Assembly (NCBI GenBank): GCA_965660675.1 | Contig: CBFIAU010000003.1 | Span: 62,001 to 126,000 of the forward strand | Reading direction: 5' to 3' | Source: UBA12202 sp002691725 | GTDB lineage: Bacteria; Pseudomonadota; Alphaproteobacteria; Puniceispirillales; UBA1172 | Length of the DNA: 64,000 nucleotides | Shown: positions 43,703 to 52,049 of the stretch, piece by piece | How the letters are laid out: each line of letters opens with the position of its first letter | Position numbering within the stretch: position 1 is the stretch's first letter | Notes under the pieces: model-generated | What the model was told of the DNA's origin: nothing | What the model saw: only the letters and a program-made list of their open reading frames with translations | The model's database searches: none | Made by a program: the position numbers and the translations under genes

Positions 43703-44539
43703 ATGTCGAGAAACAACAGCAAACCATCCTCTGCCCCATCATCATTGGTTATCAGACCTATTCAAATTGGTTTGATTAACTGGGTTGGCCTGGCGACGCT
43801 CTATAAGCGTGAGGTCATGCGGTTTGTAAAAATTCTTGGTCAAAGTGTTGCCGCGCCAGTCATAACAACATGGCTTTTCCTGACGGTTTTTGCGGTTGCT
43901 ATCGGTGATCGGATTGATGTCATGGGCGATATGAGCCTGCTGACTTTTCTGGCGCCTGGATTGGTCATGATGTCAGTGTTGCAAAATGCCTTTGCTAATA
44001 CGTCATCATCATTTGTTATTGGCAAGGTTCAGGGCAATATTGTTGATCTGATTATGCCGCCAATGAGCCATTATGAGCTGTTTTTAGGGATGGTTGCGGC
44101 TGGCATTACGCGCGGCTTGGTGGTTGCGATCGCGGCTATTCTAACGCTGCCATTGCTGGGGATTAATATTATTCCGGCGAATATATTTGCGGCACTGGCG
44201 TTCCTCTTGCTTGGCGGCGGTATCATGGCGGTGATTGGCATGATTGCGGGTATTTGGGCAGATAAGTTTGATAGTTTGGCGACAATCACCAACTTTGTCA
44301 TTCAGCCCTTGGTGTTTCTTTCGGGAACATTTTACACCATTGATCGCTTGCCAGAACCGATTGCCTTTATCGCCTATATTAATCCAATTTTTTATATGAT
44401 TGATGGTTTTCGCTATGCTATGACAGGGTTTAGTTCAGCGTCGCCTTTATGGGGGGGCTTGATTTTATCAGTGACAATGCTTTTTCTCTCTGGGCTTGTT
44501 ATGTATTTGTTGAAGACTGGATATAAACTCAAGAGCTAG
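43703..44539 (+). CDS. ABC-2 type transporter permease
   Basis: A 278-residue polytopic membrane protein with about six hydrophobic segments and the ABC-2 signature region around FVIQPLVFLSGTFYTIDRLP and YINPIFYMIDGFRYA. It resembles YadH-type permeases of small-molecule or polysaccharide exporters. No ATPase gene is next to it in this window, although such permeases usually sit with one. It is the first gene of a run dcd-argD-argF-hslO, with a 13-nt gap to dcd. Confidence 0.85.
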   Translation: MSRNNSKPSSAPSSLVIRPIQIGLINWVGLATLYKREVMRFVKILGQSVAAPVITTWLFLTVFAVAIGDRIDVMGDMSLLTFLAPGLVMMSVLQNAFANTSSSFVIGKVQGNIVDLIMPPMSHYELFLGMVAAGITRGLVVAIAAILTLPLLGINIIPANIFAALAFLLLGGGIMAVIGMIAGIWADKFDSLATITNFVIQPLVFLSGTFYTIDRLPEPIAFIAYINPIFYMIDGFRYAMTGFSSASPLWGGLILSVTMLFLSGLVMYLLKTGYKLKS

Positions 44540-44552
44540 AACGGTTTCGGTC

Positions 44553-45716
44553 ATGAACGCACCATCAGCATCATCCCTTTCCTATCCACCGGGGATTTTA
44601 TCGCAGCCTCAATTAGAAGATGCCTTTGCGAAAGGGTTTCTTGTTAGCTCAGCGCCACTTATAGATGGCCAGATTCAACCGGCATCCCTGGATTTACGCT
44701 TAGGGGCAAAAGCCTGGCGGGTGCAAGCCTCTTTCCTGCCCGGTGCGGAACATCGGGTTGCCGATAAACTGGCTGATCTGGCGATGCATGAAATTGATTT
44801 GAGCAATGGGGCGGTGCTGGAAAAAGGCTGTGTCTATATAGCCGAGCTGATGGAGTCCGCTTATCTGCCAGATGGCTTAACCGCTATCGCTAATCCCAAA
44901 AGCTCAACAGGTCGGCTTGATGTTTTCACGCGCATGATTGCTGATTATGCGGATGAGTTTGAAATGGCACCAGCTGGATATCAAGGCGGGCTTTATGCGG
45001 AAATTAGCCCACGGACATTTTCTGTTCTTGTCCGCCAAGGCTCACGGCTATCGCAGCTTCGCTTGCGGTCAGGGCAGGCGCATATCAGTGATGATGCCAT
45101 GGCGGCGCTTCAAGACAAGGCTGGATTGACGCATGGTGAAGGCATTATTCATCATAGAATAAAAGACGGAATTCCGCTTAGTGTTGATCTGTCGGGCAAG
45201 GCGCATAGTCTGATGCCTGGGCTGGTCGGCTGGCGCGCGCGTAAGCATGCCGGGCTGATTGATGTTGATCAGGTTGGCGTTTATCCGATATCCGCGTTCT
45301 GGGAAAAAGTGACATCAGCAGACCTTAACGCGGGCGGATTAGTATTAAATCCTGATGAGTTTTATATTCTGGCTAGTCAAGAATATGTAACTGTGCCAGC
45401 CGAATATGCTGCTGAAATGACCGCTTATGACACCCGAATTGGTGAGTTTAGGGCACATTATGCGGGCTTCTTTGATCCGGGATTTGGCATGCCTGAATTA
45501 GGCGCTGGTGAGACCAGAGCCGTGTTAGAGGTGCGCTCACATGATGTGCCGTTCTTGATCGAAGAAGGTCAGACTGTATGCCGTCTGGTTTATGAACCTT
45601 TATCGGTTGTGCCAGAAGCGCTTTATGGGGCGCAAGGAAGCGGCTCACATTATCAGGCGCAGGGCCTGCAACTGGCAAAACATTTCATGCCTATTGCTGA
45701 CGGAGCGAATTCATGA
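44553..45716 (+). CDS. dcd: 2'-deoxycytidine 5'-triphosphate deaminase, long two-domain form
   Basis: A 387-residue member of the large DCD family found in alphaproteobacteria, about twice the length of E. coli Dcd. It converts dCTP to dUTP, which Dut (20.3 kb) then hydrolyses for thymidylate synthesis. The N-terminal half has QPASLDLRLGAKAWRV and IANPKSSTGRLDVFTRMI; the C-terminal half repeats the dUTPase-like fold with LNPDEFYILASQEYVTVP. It overlaps argD by 4 nt (ATGA). Confidence 0.9.
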   Translation: MNAPSASSLSYPPGILSQPQLEDAFAKGFLVSSAPLIDGQIQPASLDLRLGAKAWRVQASFLPGAEHRVADKLADLAMHEIDLSNGAVLEKGCVYIAELMESAYLPDGLTAIANPKSSTGRLDVFTRMIADYADEFEMAPAGYQGGLYAEISPRTFSVLVRQGSRLSQLRLRSGQAHISDDAMAALQDKAGLTHGEGIIHHRIKDGIPLSVDLSGKAHSLMPGLVGWRARKHAGLIDVDQVGVYPISAFWEKVTSADLNAGGLVLNPDEFYILASQEYVTVPAEYAAEMTAYDTRIGEFRAHYAGFFDPGFGMPELGAGETRAVLEVRSHDVPFLIEEGQTVCRLVYEPLSVVPEALYGAQGSGSHYQAQGLQLAKHFMPIADGANS

Positions 45717-46978
45717 GCCAATCAGGGAGCAAGTCAGGGAGCCAATCAGGAAGCAAGCCAACAAGTGAGCCGAAAGCCAGCAATCATGCTGTCATGGGGA
45801 ATTATGGTCGAGCTGAATTAGCGTTTTCGCATGGTGAGGGGAGCTGGCTTATCAGCACAGAAGGAAGCCGTTATCTTGATTTTGCGACAGGCATTGCCGT
45901 CAACACGCTTGGCCATAGCCATCCGAAACTGGTGGCGGCGCTTACCCAGCAAGCTGGTAAATTGTGGCATGTATCCAATTTATATGAAATCCCGGAACAG
46001 GCAGAATTGGCCAGCCGTCTGGCTGAGCGGTCGGGATTGGATAAAGCGTTTTTCTGTAATTCGGGTGCTGAGGCGACCGAAGCGGCGGTTAAAATGGCGC
46101 GCCGTGCGATGTATCATAAGGGATATCAAAACCGCCATAAAATCTTATGCGCGGAAGGCGCATTTCATGGCCGCACCATAGCCATGCTGGCGGCGACAGA
46201 TCGGCCTGTGTTTCGGGAAGGCTTTGGCCCCATGCCTGATGGCTTTGATCATTTTCCCTTTGGCAATATGAATGCGCTGCGTGATCAATTGATCAAAGAT
46301 GCCGAAACTGGCAGCCCGGAAATTGCCGCTGTCATGGTCGAAACGGTACAGGGTGAAGGTGGCGCAAGACCCTTGCCAGACGGATTCATGACTCAATTAA
46401 GAGCGGTCACCGATGAGGTAGGGTGCTTGCTGATTGCTGATGAAGTCCAGATTGGTGTTGGCCGCTCAGGGCATTTATTTTCATTCGAGCCAAGTGGTAT
46501 CAAGCCTGATATTATCGCCATGGCTAAAGGCCTTGCGGGCGGCTTTCCCATAGGCGCGGTGATTGCAACCGATGCTGTGGCGGATGCCATGACGCCAGGA
46601 AGCCACGGATCAACTTTTGGCGGCAATCCCCTTGCCATGAAGGCGGCATTGACTGTCCTTGATGTTCTGGATGAGGATTTTCTGGCTGATATGCGGTCGC
46701 GTAGTGCTGACTTGATGGCAGAATTAAAAACCCTAAGCCAGAAATATGATGCTATTGCGGATATTCGCGGAAACGGGTTTTTGATCGGGATTGTGCTTGC
46801 GGAAGGTATTACCCCTGTTGAGATCATGACCAGGTTGCGCCAACATAAGATGCTGGTTGTGCCAGCGGCAGAGAATACGATCCGTTTACTGCCGCCATTA
46901 AATGTCAGCCGCGACGATATTCATCATGCGGTAGCAACACTTGATGATGTATTTGGTGCGTGGCATGATATGGGATAG
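45713..46978 (+). CDS. argD: Acetylornithine aminotransferase
   Basis: A 421-residue class III PLP aminotransferase of arginine biosynthesis. The PLP lysine is in AMAKGLAGGFPIGAV, with FCNSGAEATEAAVKMAR and ADEVQIGVGRSG typical. The first 25 residues are a Ser/Gly/Lys/Gln-rich extension made of three 12-nt repeats (45722-45757). The normal enzyme begins around VMGNYGRAELAFSHGEGSW, so a later start is conceivable, but the ATG at 45713 couples to the dcd stop. It is followed by argF, the next enzyme but one in the pathway. Confidence 0.94.
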   Translation: MSQSGSKSGSQSGSKPTSEPKASNHAVMGNYGRAELAFSHGEGSWLISTEGSRYLDFATGIAVNTLGHSHPKLVAALTQQAGKLWHVSNLYEIPEQAELASRLAERSGLDKAFFCNSGAEATEAAVKMARRAMYHKGYQNRHKILCAEGAFHGRTIAMLAATDRPVFREGFGPMPDGFDHFPFGNMNALRDQLIKDAETGSPEIAAVMVETVQGEGGARPLPDGFMTQLRAVTDEVGCLLIADEVQIGVGRSGHLFSFEPSGIKPDIIAMAKGLAGGFPIGAVIATDAVADAMTPGSHGSTFGGNPLAMKAALTVLDVLDEDFLADMRSRSADLMAELKTLSQKYDAIADIRGNGFLIGIVLAEGITPVEIMTRLRQHKMLVVPAAENTIRLLPPLNVSRDDIHHAVATLDDVFGAWHDMG

Positions 46979-46995
46979 TGAAAGAAGAAAAGCCA

Positions 46996-47940
46996 ATGAT
47001 TAAGCATTTTCTTAATATTGCTGATTATTCATCTGATCTGCTAAAGCAGATTATCAGAGATGCGCTGGCACTTAAATCACATCCTGATAGTGCGACTAAA
47101 ATGCTCAATGGCAAGACCATTGCATTGTTGTTTGAAAAGCCCTCAACCCGGACACGCATATCATTTGAGGTTGGGGTACATCAACTTGGAGGCGCGCCGA
47201 TTGTATTGGATAATAAATCAATGCAGCTTGGCCGTGGGGAAACCGTCGCCGATACCGCAAAAGTGATGTCACGTTACCTCGATGCCATTATGATCCGCGC
47301 CGATAGTCATGATACTGTTCTTGAGTTATCTGACCATGCTGATATTCCTGTTATCAATGGTCTGACCGATCAAAGTCATCCCTGTCAGGTGATGGCAGAT
47401 GTCATGACAATGGCTGAACACAAAGCCCCTGATCTTAACTTCGCCAATATGAAAGTCGCTTGGCTTGGTGAAGGCAATAATGTATCGCATAGCTGGATCG
47501 AGGCGGCGGTTAGATTTGGCTTCTCGCTATCCCTTGCGACGCCAGATCAATTACAGCCTGATGCCAATATCGTAGCCAGGGCGCAAGCCGAAGGCGGGGC
47601 AATTACCCTAACCACTGATCCAGCAGATGCGATCAAAGATGCTGATGTTGTTGTCACTGATACATGGCTTTCCATGAGTTCTTCCCGGAGTAATTCGGGC
47701 GGGGCTTCAGGCCAGACAGATGCTGAAGTTCATAAAGATTTACTGACCCCATATCGGGTGACAACAGCTCGCATGAAAGAGGCGGCGGCAGATGCTATAT
47801 TTATGCATTGTCTGCCGGTCTATCGCGGCAACGAAGCTGATGCTGAGGTGGTTGATGGGGCGCAATCGGTGATCTGGGATGAGGCTGAAAACAGACTTCA
47901 TATTCAGAAAGCCATTATGTGTTTTTGCCTTAATTCATAA
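46996..47940 (+). CDS. argF: Ornithine carbamoyltransferase
   Basis: A 314-residue enzyme that makes citrulline from ornithine and carbamoyl phosphate. Carbamoyl phosphate is bound by EKPSTRTRISFEVG and DQSHPCQVMADVMT; ornithine by the DTWLSM loop and HCLPVYRGNEAD. Between SM and the next helix is an insertion of about ten residues rich in Ser, Gly and Asn (47680-47720) that most OTCases lack. It lies in the mobile loop near the ornithine site. ATG 46996 is preferred over the GTG at 46978 that overlaps the argD stop. Confidence 0.95.
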   Translation: MIKHFLNIADYSSDLLKQIIRDALALKSHPDSATKMLNGKTIALLFEKPSTRTRISFEVGVHQLGGAPIVLDNKSMQLGRGETVADTAKVMSRYLDAIMIRADSHDTVLELSDHADIPVINGLTDQSHPCQVMADVMTMAEHKAPDLNFANMKVAWLGEGNNVSHSWIEAAVRFGFSLSLATPDQLQPDANIVARAQAEGGAITLTTDPADAIKDADVVVTDTWLSMSSSRSNSGGASGQTDAEVHKDLLTPYRVTTARMKEAAADAIFMHCLPVYRGNEADAEVVDGAQSVIWDEAENRLHIQKAIMCFCLNS

Positions 47941-47996
47941 TGTGTCATCTGTGGCATGAGAGCGGTGTAAACAGCAAGTAGTAGGAATGAGGCATT

Positions 47997-48983
47997 ATGG
48001 TTAATCCAAAACAGTCTGGTAATCAGTCTGCTAATTTATCTGGCAATCAGTCTGTTAATTTATCTGGCAATCTATCTGGGGTTCTGCCCTTTGTTATAGA
48101 TGCAGGCCCGGGGCGTCAGGCGGCAATTCGCGGGCGATTGGCGCGAATGGATGACGTTGTTAATGCGATTCTTGGCCGTCATAACTATCCTGATGCAATG
48201 GCCAAACTGGCAGCAGAAGCCGTGGTATTAGCATCATGCCTCGCCAGCACGATGACTTATGATGGTATTTTTTCGCTACAGGCAAAGGGCGATGGTATCG
48301 TCAATACCTTGCTTGCCGATGTGACAACCGATGGTGCCACGCGCGGTTATATGGGCTATGACCAAGACGCCAATTTGGATCATATTGATACCGATAGCAA
48401 TAGCCCCGCGCCGATGATGCAGCTCATGGGAGGTGGCCATTTGGCATTTACCGTCGATCAAGGAAAGAAAGGCCGTTATCAGGGCATTGTTCCGATTGAA
48501 GCGCAGGCAATTACAGATGTCGCTTTACGCTATTTCCGCGATTCTGAACAGATTGATACAGCCTTAATGCTTGCCGCTGATATCCAGGATGATGGCTGGC
48601 ATGCCACGGGATTATTGCTCCAGCGGATACCTGAAACAGGCGGCAATTATGATGATGTTTTGCCTATGGGTGATGTTGAAGAAGATATCTGGCATACCGC
48701 TTGCACACTGATGGCGACATGTGAGCGCCGTGAAATGCTTGACCCTGCGCTGGCGCCTGAGATGCTGGTACATCGGCTGTTTCATGAACTTGATGCCAGA
48801 TTATTGCCATGGCGGATGCGCCGTGATGAATGTCGATGTTCGTCAGAACGCGCTGAGCAGATTATTGCCTCGCTCAGTGATGAAGAAAAAAGTGATTTAG
48901 CCAATGAGGATAATCAACTGGTCATGTCTTGTGAGTTTTGTAAATCTGAATGGGTCTGGGATGTTGCCCCAAATAACGCATAA
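47997..48983 (+). CDS. hslO: Redox-regulated chaperone Hsp33
   Basis: A 328-residue holdase chaperone activated by oxidative unfolding. The zinc site at the C-terminus has the four expected cysteines, CRCSSERAEQI and CEFCKSEW. The body begins at VLPFVIDAGPGRQAAIRGRLAR. Before it are about 30 residues of Ser-Gly-Asn-Gln/Leu repeats built of five 12-nt units (48015-48074), absent from most homologues. GGAATGAGG precedes the ATG. It follows argF by 56 nt, a neighbourhood also seen in other alphaproteobacteria. Confidence 0.94.
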   Translation: MVNPKQSGNQSANLSGNQSVNLSGNLSGVLPFVIDAGPGRQAAIRGRLARMDDVVNAILGRHNYPDAMAKLAAEAVVLASCLASTMTYDGIFSLQAKGDGIVNTLLADVTTDGATRGYMGYDQDANLDHIDTDSNSPAPMMQLMGGGHLAFTVDQGKKGRYQGIVPIEAQAITDVALRYFRDSEQIDTALMLAADIQDDGWHATGLLLQRIPETGGNYDDVLPMGDVEEDIWHTACTLMATCERREMLDPALAPEMLVHRLFHELDARLLPWRMRRDECRCSSERAEQIIASLSDEEKSDLANEDNQLVMSCEFCKSEWVWDVAPNNA

Positions 48984-49055
48984 CGTCTTGTTCTTTAAGC
49001 CAGCTATTGCATCATGATACACACCAGCATACAATCAAGACAAGGGGCGGTAATT

Positions 49056-49667
49056 ATGACATATATCACTCAAAAGCTCTCTCAATTCATCACATTAGCT
49101 TTGATCATGGTATCGACGCTACTGTTGACCTCATGTGAGACGCCGAAGCCGCCTACCCTGGTCTCTACTCCAATAGGCGCATCAATACCGATCCAAGTGG
49201 CCAATATTGATTTTTTCAATGATCATGACCCGCAAGCGGTTGAGCCATATACTGATCATCTTTACTATCCCACCCTGGCCGATATGTTGATGACATGGGG
49301 GACAAATACGCTCATCCCCAGTGATGCTAATGGTAATCTGTTGATGACCATTGCCAAGGCTGATTTGCGTGAGCTTGATATTGCCTCTAATGATGATCTC
49401 AAGGCCTTGTTTACGAATGAGCAGAGAAAACTGGTTATTGCTGATCTGGAAGCGGTGTTTAGCTTTACCCATCCGGATGAAAACCGAACAGCCAGTATTG
49501 TTGTCAAATCCAGCTATCAGAACACGATTGCGGATTATACTACGCCTGCCGAGTCAGAACGCATACGTTACTTTGTCATGACAGAGGCGATCGCCCGATT
49601 TGATGAGGAGTTTCGCCGCCAGATCACAGATGTTTCAGCACCACAAAACTGGCCTGTTGCGCCCTAA
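49056..49667 (+). CDS. Probable lipoprotein of unknown function
   Basis: About 203 residues from ATG 49056, which follows AAGGGGCGG; an upstream ATG at 49014 lacks a good signal sequence. The signal peptide LITLALIMVST-like core (residues 10-27) ends in the lipobox LLTSC. The mature part begins with a Pro-rich stretch and then mixed alpha/beta sequence with TIAKADLRELDIASN and RYFVMTEAIARFDEEFRRQI. No enzyme motif is visible. Position +2 after the lipid cysteine is Glu, which would normally permit outer-membrane sorting. It is the last gene before convergent trkH. Confidence 0.72.
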   Translation: MTYITQKLSQFITLALIMVSTLLLTSCETPKPPTLVSTPIGASIPIQVANIDFFNDHDPQAVEPYTDHLYYPTLADMLMTWGTNTLIPSDANGNLLMTIAKADLRELDIASNDDLKALFTNEQRKLVIADLEAVFSFTHPDENRTASIVVKSSYQNTIADYTTPAESERIRYFVMTEAIARFDEEFRRQITDVSAPQNWPVAP

Positions 49668-49688
49668 ATCTTGGCCTTCATGACGGAT

Positions 49689-51137
49689 TTAACGCCGCCA
49701 AAACCCCGGCATGAGAATAACCAGCACAGTAAATAGCTCAAGTCGGCCTAAAATCATACCCGCTACCATGATCCATTTGGCGGCGGCGTTAACGCCCTCA
49801 AAACTGCCTGATGGGCCAATCATCTCACCCAAGCCAGGGCCAACATTGCTAATCGATGTCGCCGCACCTGATAAAGCGGTTATAAAATCTAAGCCAGTTA
49901 GACCAAGCATGATAGCAATCAGCACAAAGCTTAAAATATACAAATAGAAAAACCCCATCACAGCATCCATAACCGTTTCGGGTACTGGCCGCCGATTGTA
50001 ATAGACTACATTAACCGCATGTGGCCGCAACAAGCGCGCCATCTGAACTTTTGCGGTTGCCGCCAAGACTTGCAAGCGGAACATCTTGATCCCGCAGGTG
50101 GTTGATCCAGCACAGCCGCCAATGAACATGGCAATCAGCAAGATGACGGTGGTTTGCCCACCCCATAACTCATAATCAGTACTGCTATAACCAGTGCCAG
50201 TCATTAATGATACGGTATTGAAACTGGCTTGCCGCAGCGCATCCAGAAATGTCAGATCGATGCTCGACATGAGCTGAAAGGTGATGAGCAAGCTCACCGT
50301 AGCAACAATCGCCACAAACCAGCGCACTTGCGGGTCCTCAATTAGATTTTTCCAGCCGCCACGGGTCATTGCCAGATAATGCGCAAAAGGCAAGCTGCCA
50401 ACAACCATGCCGCCAATCACCAACATTTCAACGATGCTGTTATCAAATGCGCCGATTGAGGCGGTGCGTGTCGAAAACCCGCCCGTTGCAAGGGTCGTCA
50501 TAGCATGATTAATGGCATCAAAACCTGGCATGCCAGCAAAGGTAAACATCAATGCCCAGATTAAGGTGAGCAGGGTGTAGATAACAAAAATGCCGCCAGC
50601 CAGTTCAGTTGCTCGCGGGATGACTTTATCAGGGGTTTCGTATGATTCGGTGCGAAAGAGCTGCATGCCGCCAATGCTCAACATCGGCAAGACGGCTAAC
50701 GCCATGACAATAATACCAATGCCGCCAAGCCATTGCAGAACTGCCCGCCATATCAAAATGCCGCGTGACATCACCTCTAGAAGTGGGATAACGGTAGAGC
50801 CGGTTGTGGTGACGCCAGAGACAGACTCAAACACCGCATCATGAATATCCATATCGGTATCACAGAGCAGAAACGGCAACGCCCCAAAAAGCCCAATGCT
50901 CATCCATGCCAGATTGGTTAGCAAAAAGGCTTGTCTGAGATTAATATTATCAGAATTATTAAGGCGCGTTGACAGCAATAGCCCAAAGCCAAAAAACATC
51001 GTGATAGCGGCTGATCCGAAAAAACCGCTCCAGTTTTGGTGACCATCATAAAAATCTAGCCCAGCCGGTATAAGCATGGCCATGGCCAGCAAGGAAAGCA
51101 GAATTCCAAGAATATACATGACCGGGCTTAGGGGCAT
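49689..51137 (-). CDS. trkH: Trk-type potassium uptake membrane protein
   Basis: A 482-residue polytopic protein of the TrkH/KtrB superfamily. The four pore loops with selectivity-filter glycines are visible: SGVTTTGSTV, TLATGGFSTRT, LMTGTGYSSTD and SISNVGPGLGEM. A KtrB-type start without trkA is possible, but the length and N-terminal two-helix extension fit TrkH. The regulatory partner TrkA is not in the window. It is convergent with the lipoprotein gene. Confidence 0.92.
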   Translation of the reverse strand: MPLSPVMYILGILLSLLAMAMLIPAGLDFYDGHQNWSGFFGSAAITMFFGFGLLLSTRLNNSDNINLRQAFLLTNLAWMSIGLFGALPFLLCDTDMDIHDAVFESVSGVTTTGSTVIPLLEVMSRGILIWRAVLQWLGGIGIIVMALAVLPMLSIGGMQLFRTESYETPDKVIPRATELAGGIFVIYTLLTLIWALMFTFAGMPGFDAINHAMTTLATGGFSTRTASIGAFDNSIVEMLVIGGMVVGSLPFAHYLAMTRGGWKNLIEDPQVRWFVAIVATVSLLITFQLMSSIDLTFLDALRQASFNTVSLMTGTGYSSTDYELWGGQTTVILLIAMFIGGCAGSTTCGIKMFRLQVLAATAKVQMARLLRPHAVNVVYYNRRPVPETVMDAVMGFFYLYILSFVLIAIMLGLTGLDFITALSGAATSISNVGPGLGEMIGPSGSFEGVNAAAKWIMVAGMILGRLELFTVLVILMPGFWRR

Positions 51138-51260
51138 TTATCAGTCCGTCAGACACTATTTGCTCAAGAATAAAGCGAAAGTAATAAAATGTCCACATCA
51201 AGCCTTCTGTGACGGCAGGACGTTTTGAAGGATGGTTTAGCCAGCCGTTATAACGCTAGA

Positions 51261-51875
51261 TTAATTCTGGCCAGCCTGGATAAGAAAACGGTTGCGTAAA
51301 TCTTGATCCAGCTCAAAGGCGCCTGTGAAACGCGTTGTCACCATGGAAACCCCTTGTTTTTGCACCCCACGGGTCGTCATGCATTGATGCGCGGCATCAA
51401 TCAGCAATGCTACCCCTTTTGGCTCCAGCACTGTTTGGATCGTTTGCGCGATTTGGGCGGTCATGGTTTCTTGGGTTTGCAGACGTTTGGCAAAAATATC
51501 AACAACACGCGCCAGTTTCGATATGCCGACGACGCGGCGATCAGGCAAATAAGCAATGGTGGCTGATCCAATGATTGGCACCATATGATGTTCACAATGC
51601 GAAACTAATCTGATGTCTTTGAGCATGACCAGATCATCATAGCCTTCGACCTCTTCAAAGACGCGACTAAGCATATGTTCAGGGTCTTCTTGATAGCCGC
51701 TAAAATACTCCTCATATGAGCGCACGACTCGCGCTGATGTTTCTATCAGCCCCTCACGTTCAGGGTTATCGCCAGCCCACTTAATAAGCGTCCGAACAGC
51801 TTCCTCCGCTTCTTCGCGCGAAGGGGTCGGATCAACCGCAACAAGATTGATTTTATCAGCATCGTAGGGGGTCAT
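51261..51875 (-). CDS. folE: GTP cyclohydrolase I
   Basis: A 204-residue enzyme, the first of folate biosynthesis. Zinc is bound by the cysteine and histidine of SHCEHHMVPIIG and the cysteine of HQCMTTRGVQKQG. The other conserved block is YLPDRRVVGISKLARVVDIF. A good promoter lies upstream on the minus strand. It appears to be monocistronic. Confidence 0.96.
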   Translation of the reverse strand: MTPYDADKINLVAVDPTPSREEAEEAVRTLIKWAGDNPEREGLIETSARVVRSYEEYFSGYQEDPEHMLSRVFEEVEGYDDLVMLKDIRLVSHCEHHMVPIIGSATIAYLPDRRVVGISKLARVVDIFAKRLQTQETMTAQIAQTIQTVLEPKGVALLIDAAHQCMTTRGVQKQGVSMVTTRFTGAFELDQDLRNRFLIQAGQN

Positions 51876-51909
51876 TAAATTTTCCTGATTTAACGGTTCA
51901 GTTCATATT

Positions 51910-51937
51910 ATTATATGTTTATATAACTCATCGGCAA
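51910..51937 (-). promoter_or_regulatory. Candidate promoter of folE
   Basis: On the minus strand TTGCCG (51937-51932), 16-bp spacer, consensus TATAAT (51915-51910). Two small dyads, CCATA/TATGG (51941-51954) and GGTTA/TAACC (51954-51966), lie just upstream. Confidence 0.55.
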
Positions 51938-52049
51938 AGTCCATACGAATATGGGTTATTGTAACCTAAAATCAACCAGAAACAGCCCATTTGCATCAAA
52001 AATATGGACAACCATACGGAATCATAACGCCCTGGGGTTTGAAATGGCA

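Noticed and set aside
48015..48074. CRISPR-like repeat array
   Set aside because: The repeats are contiguous 12-nt coding units without spacers.
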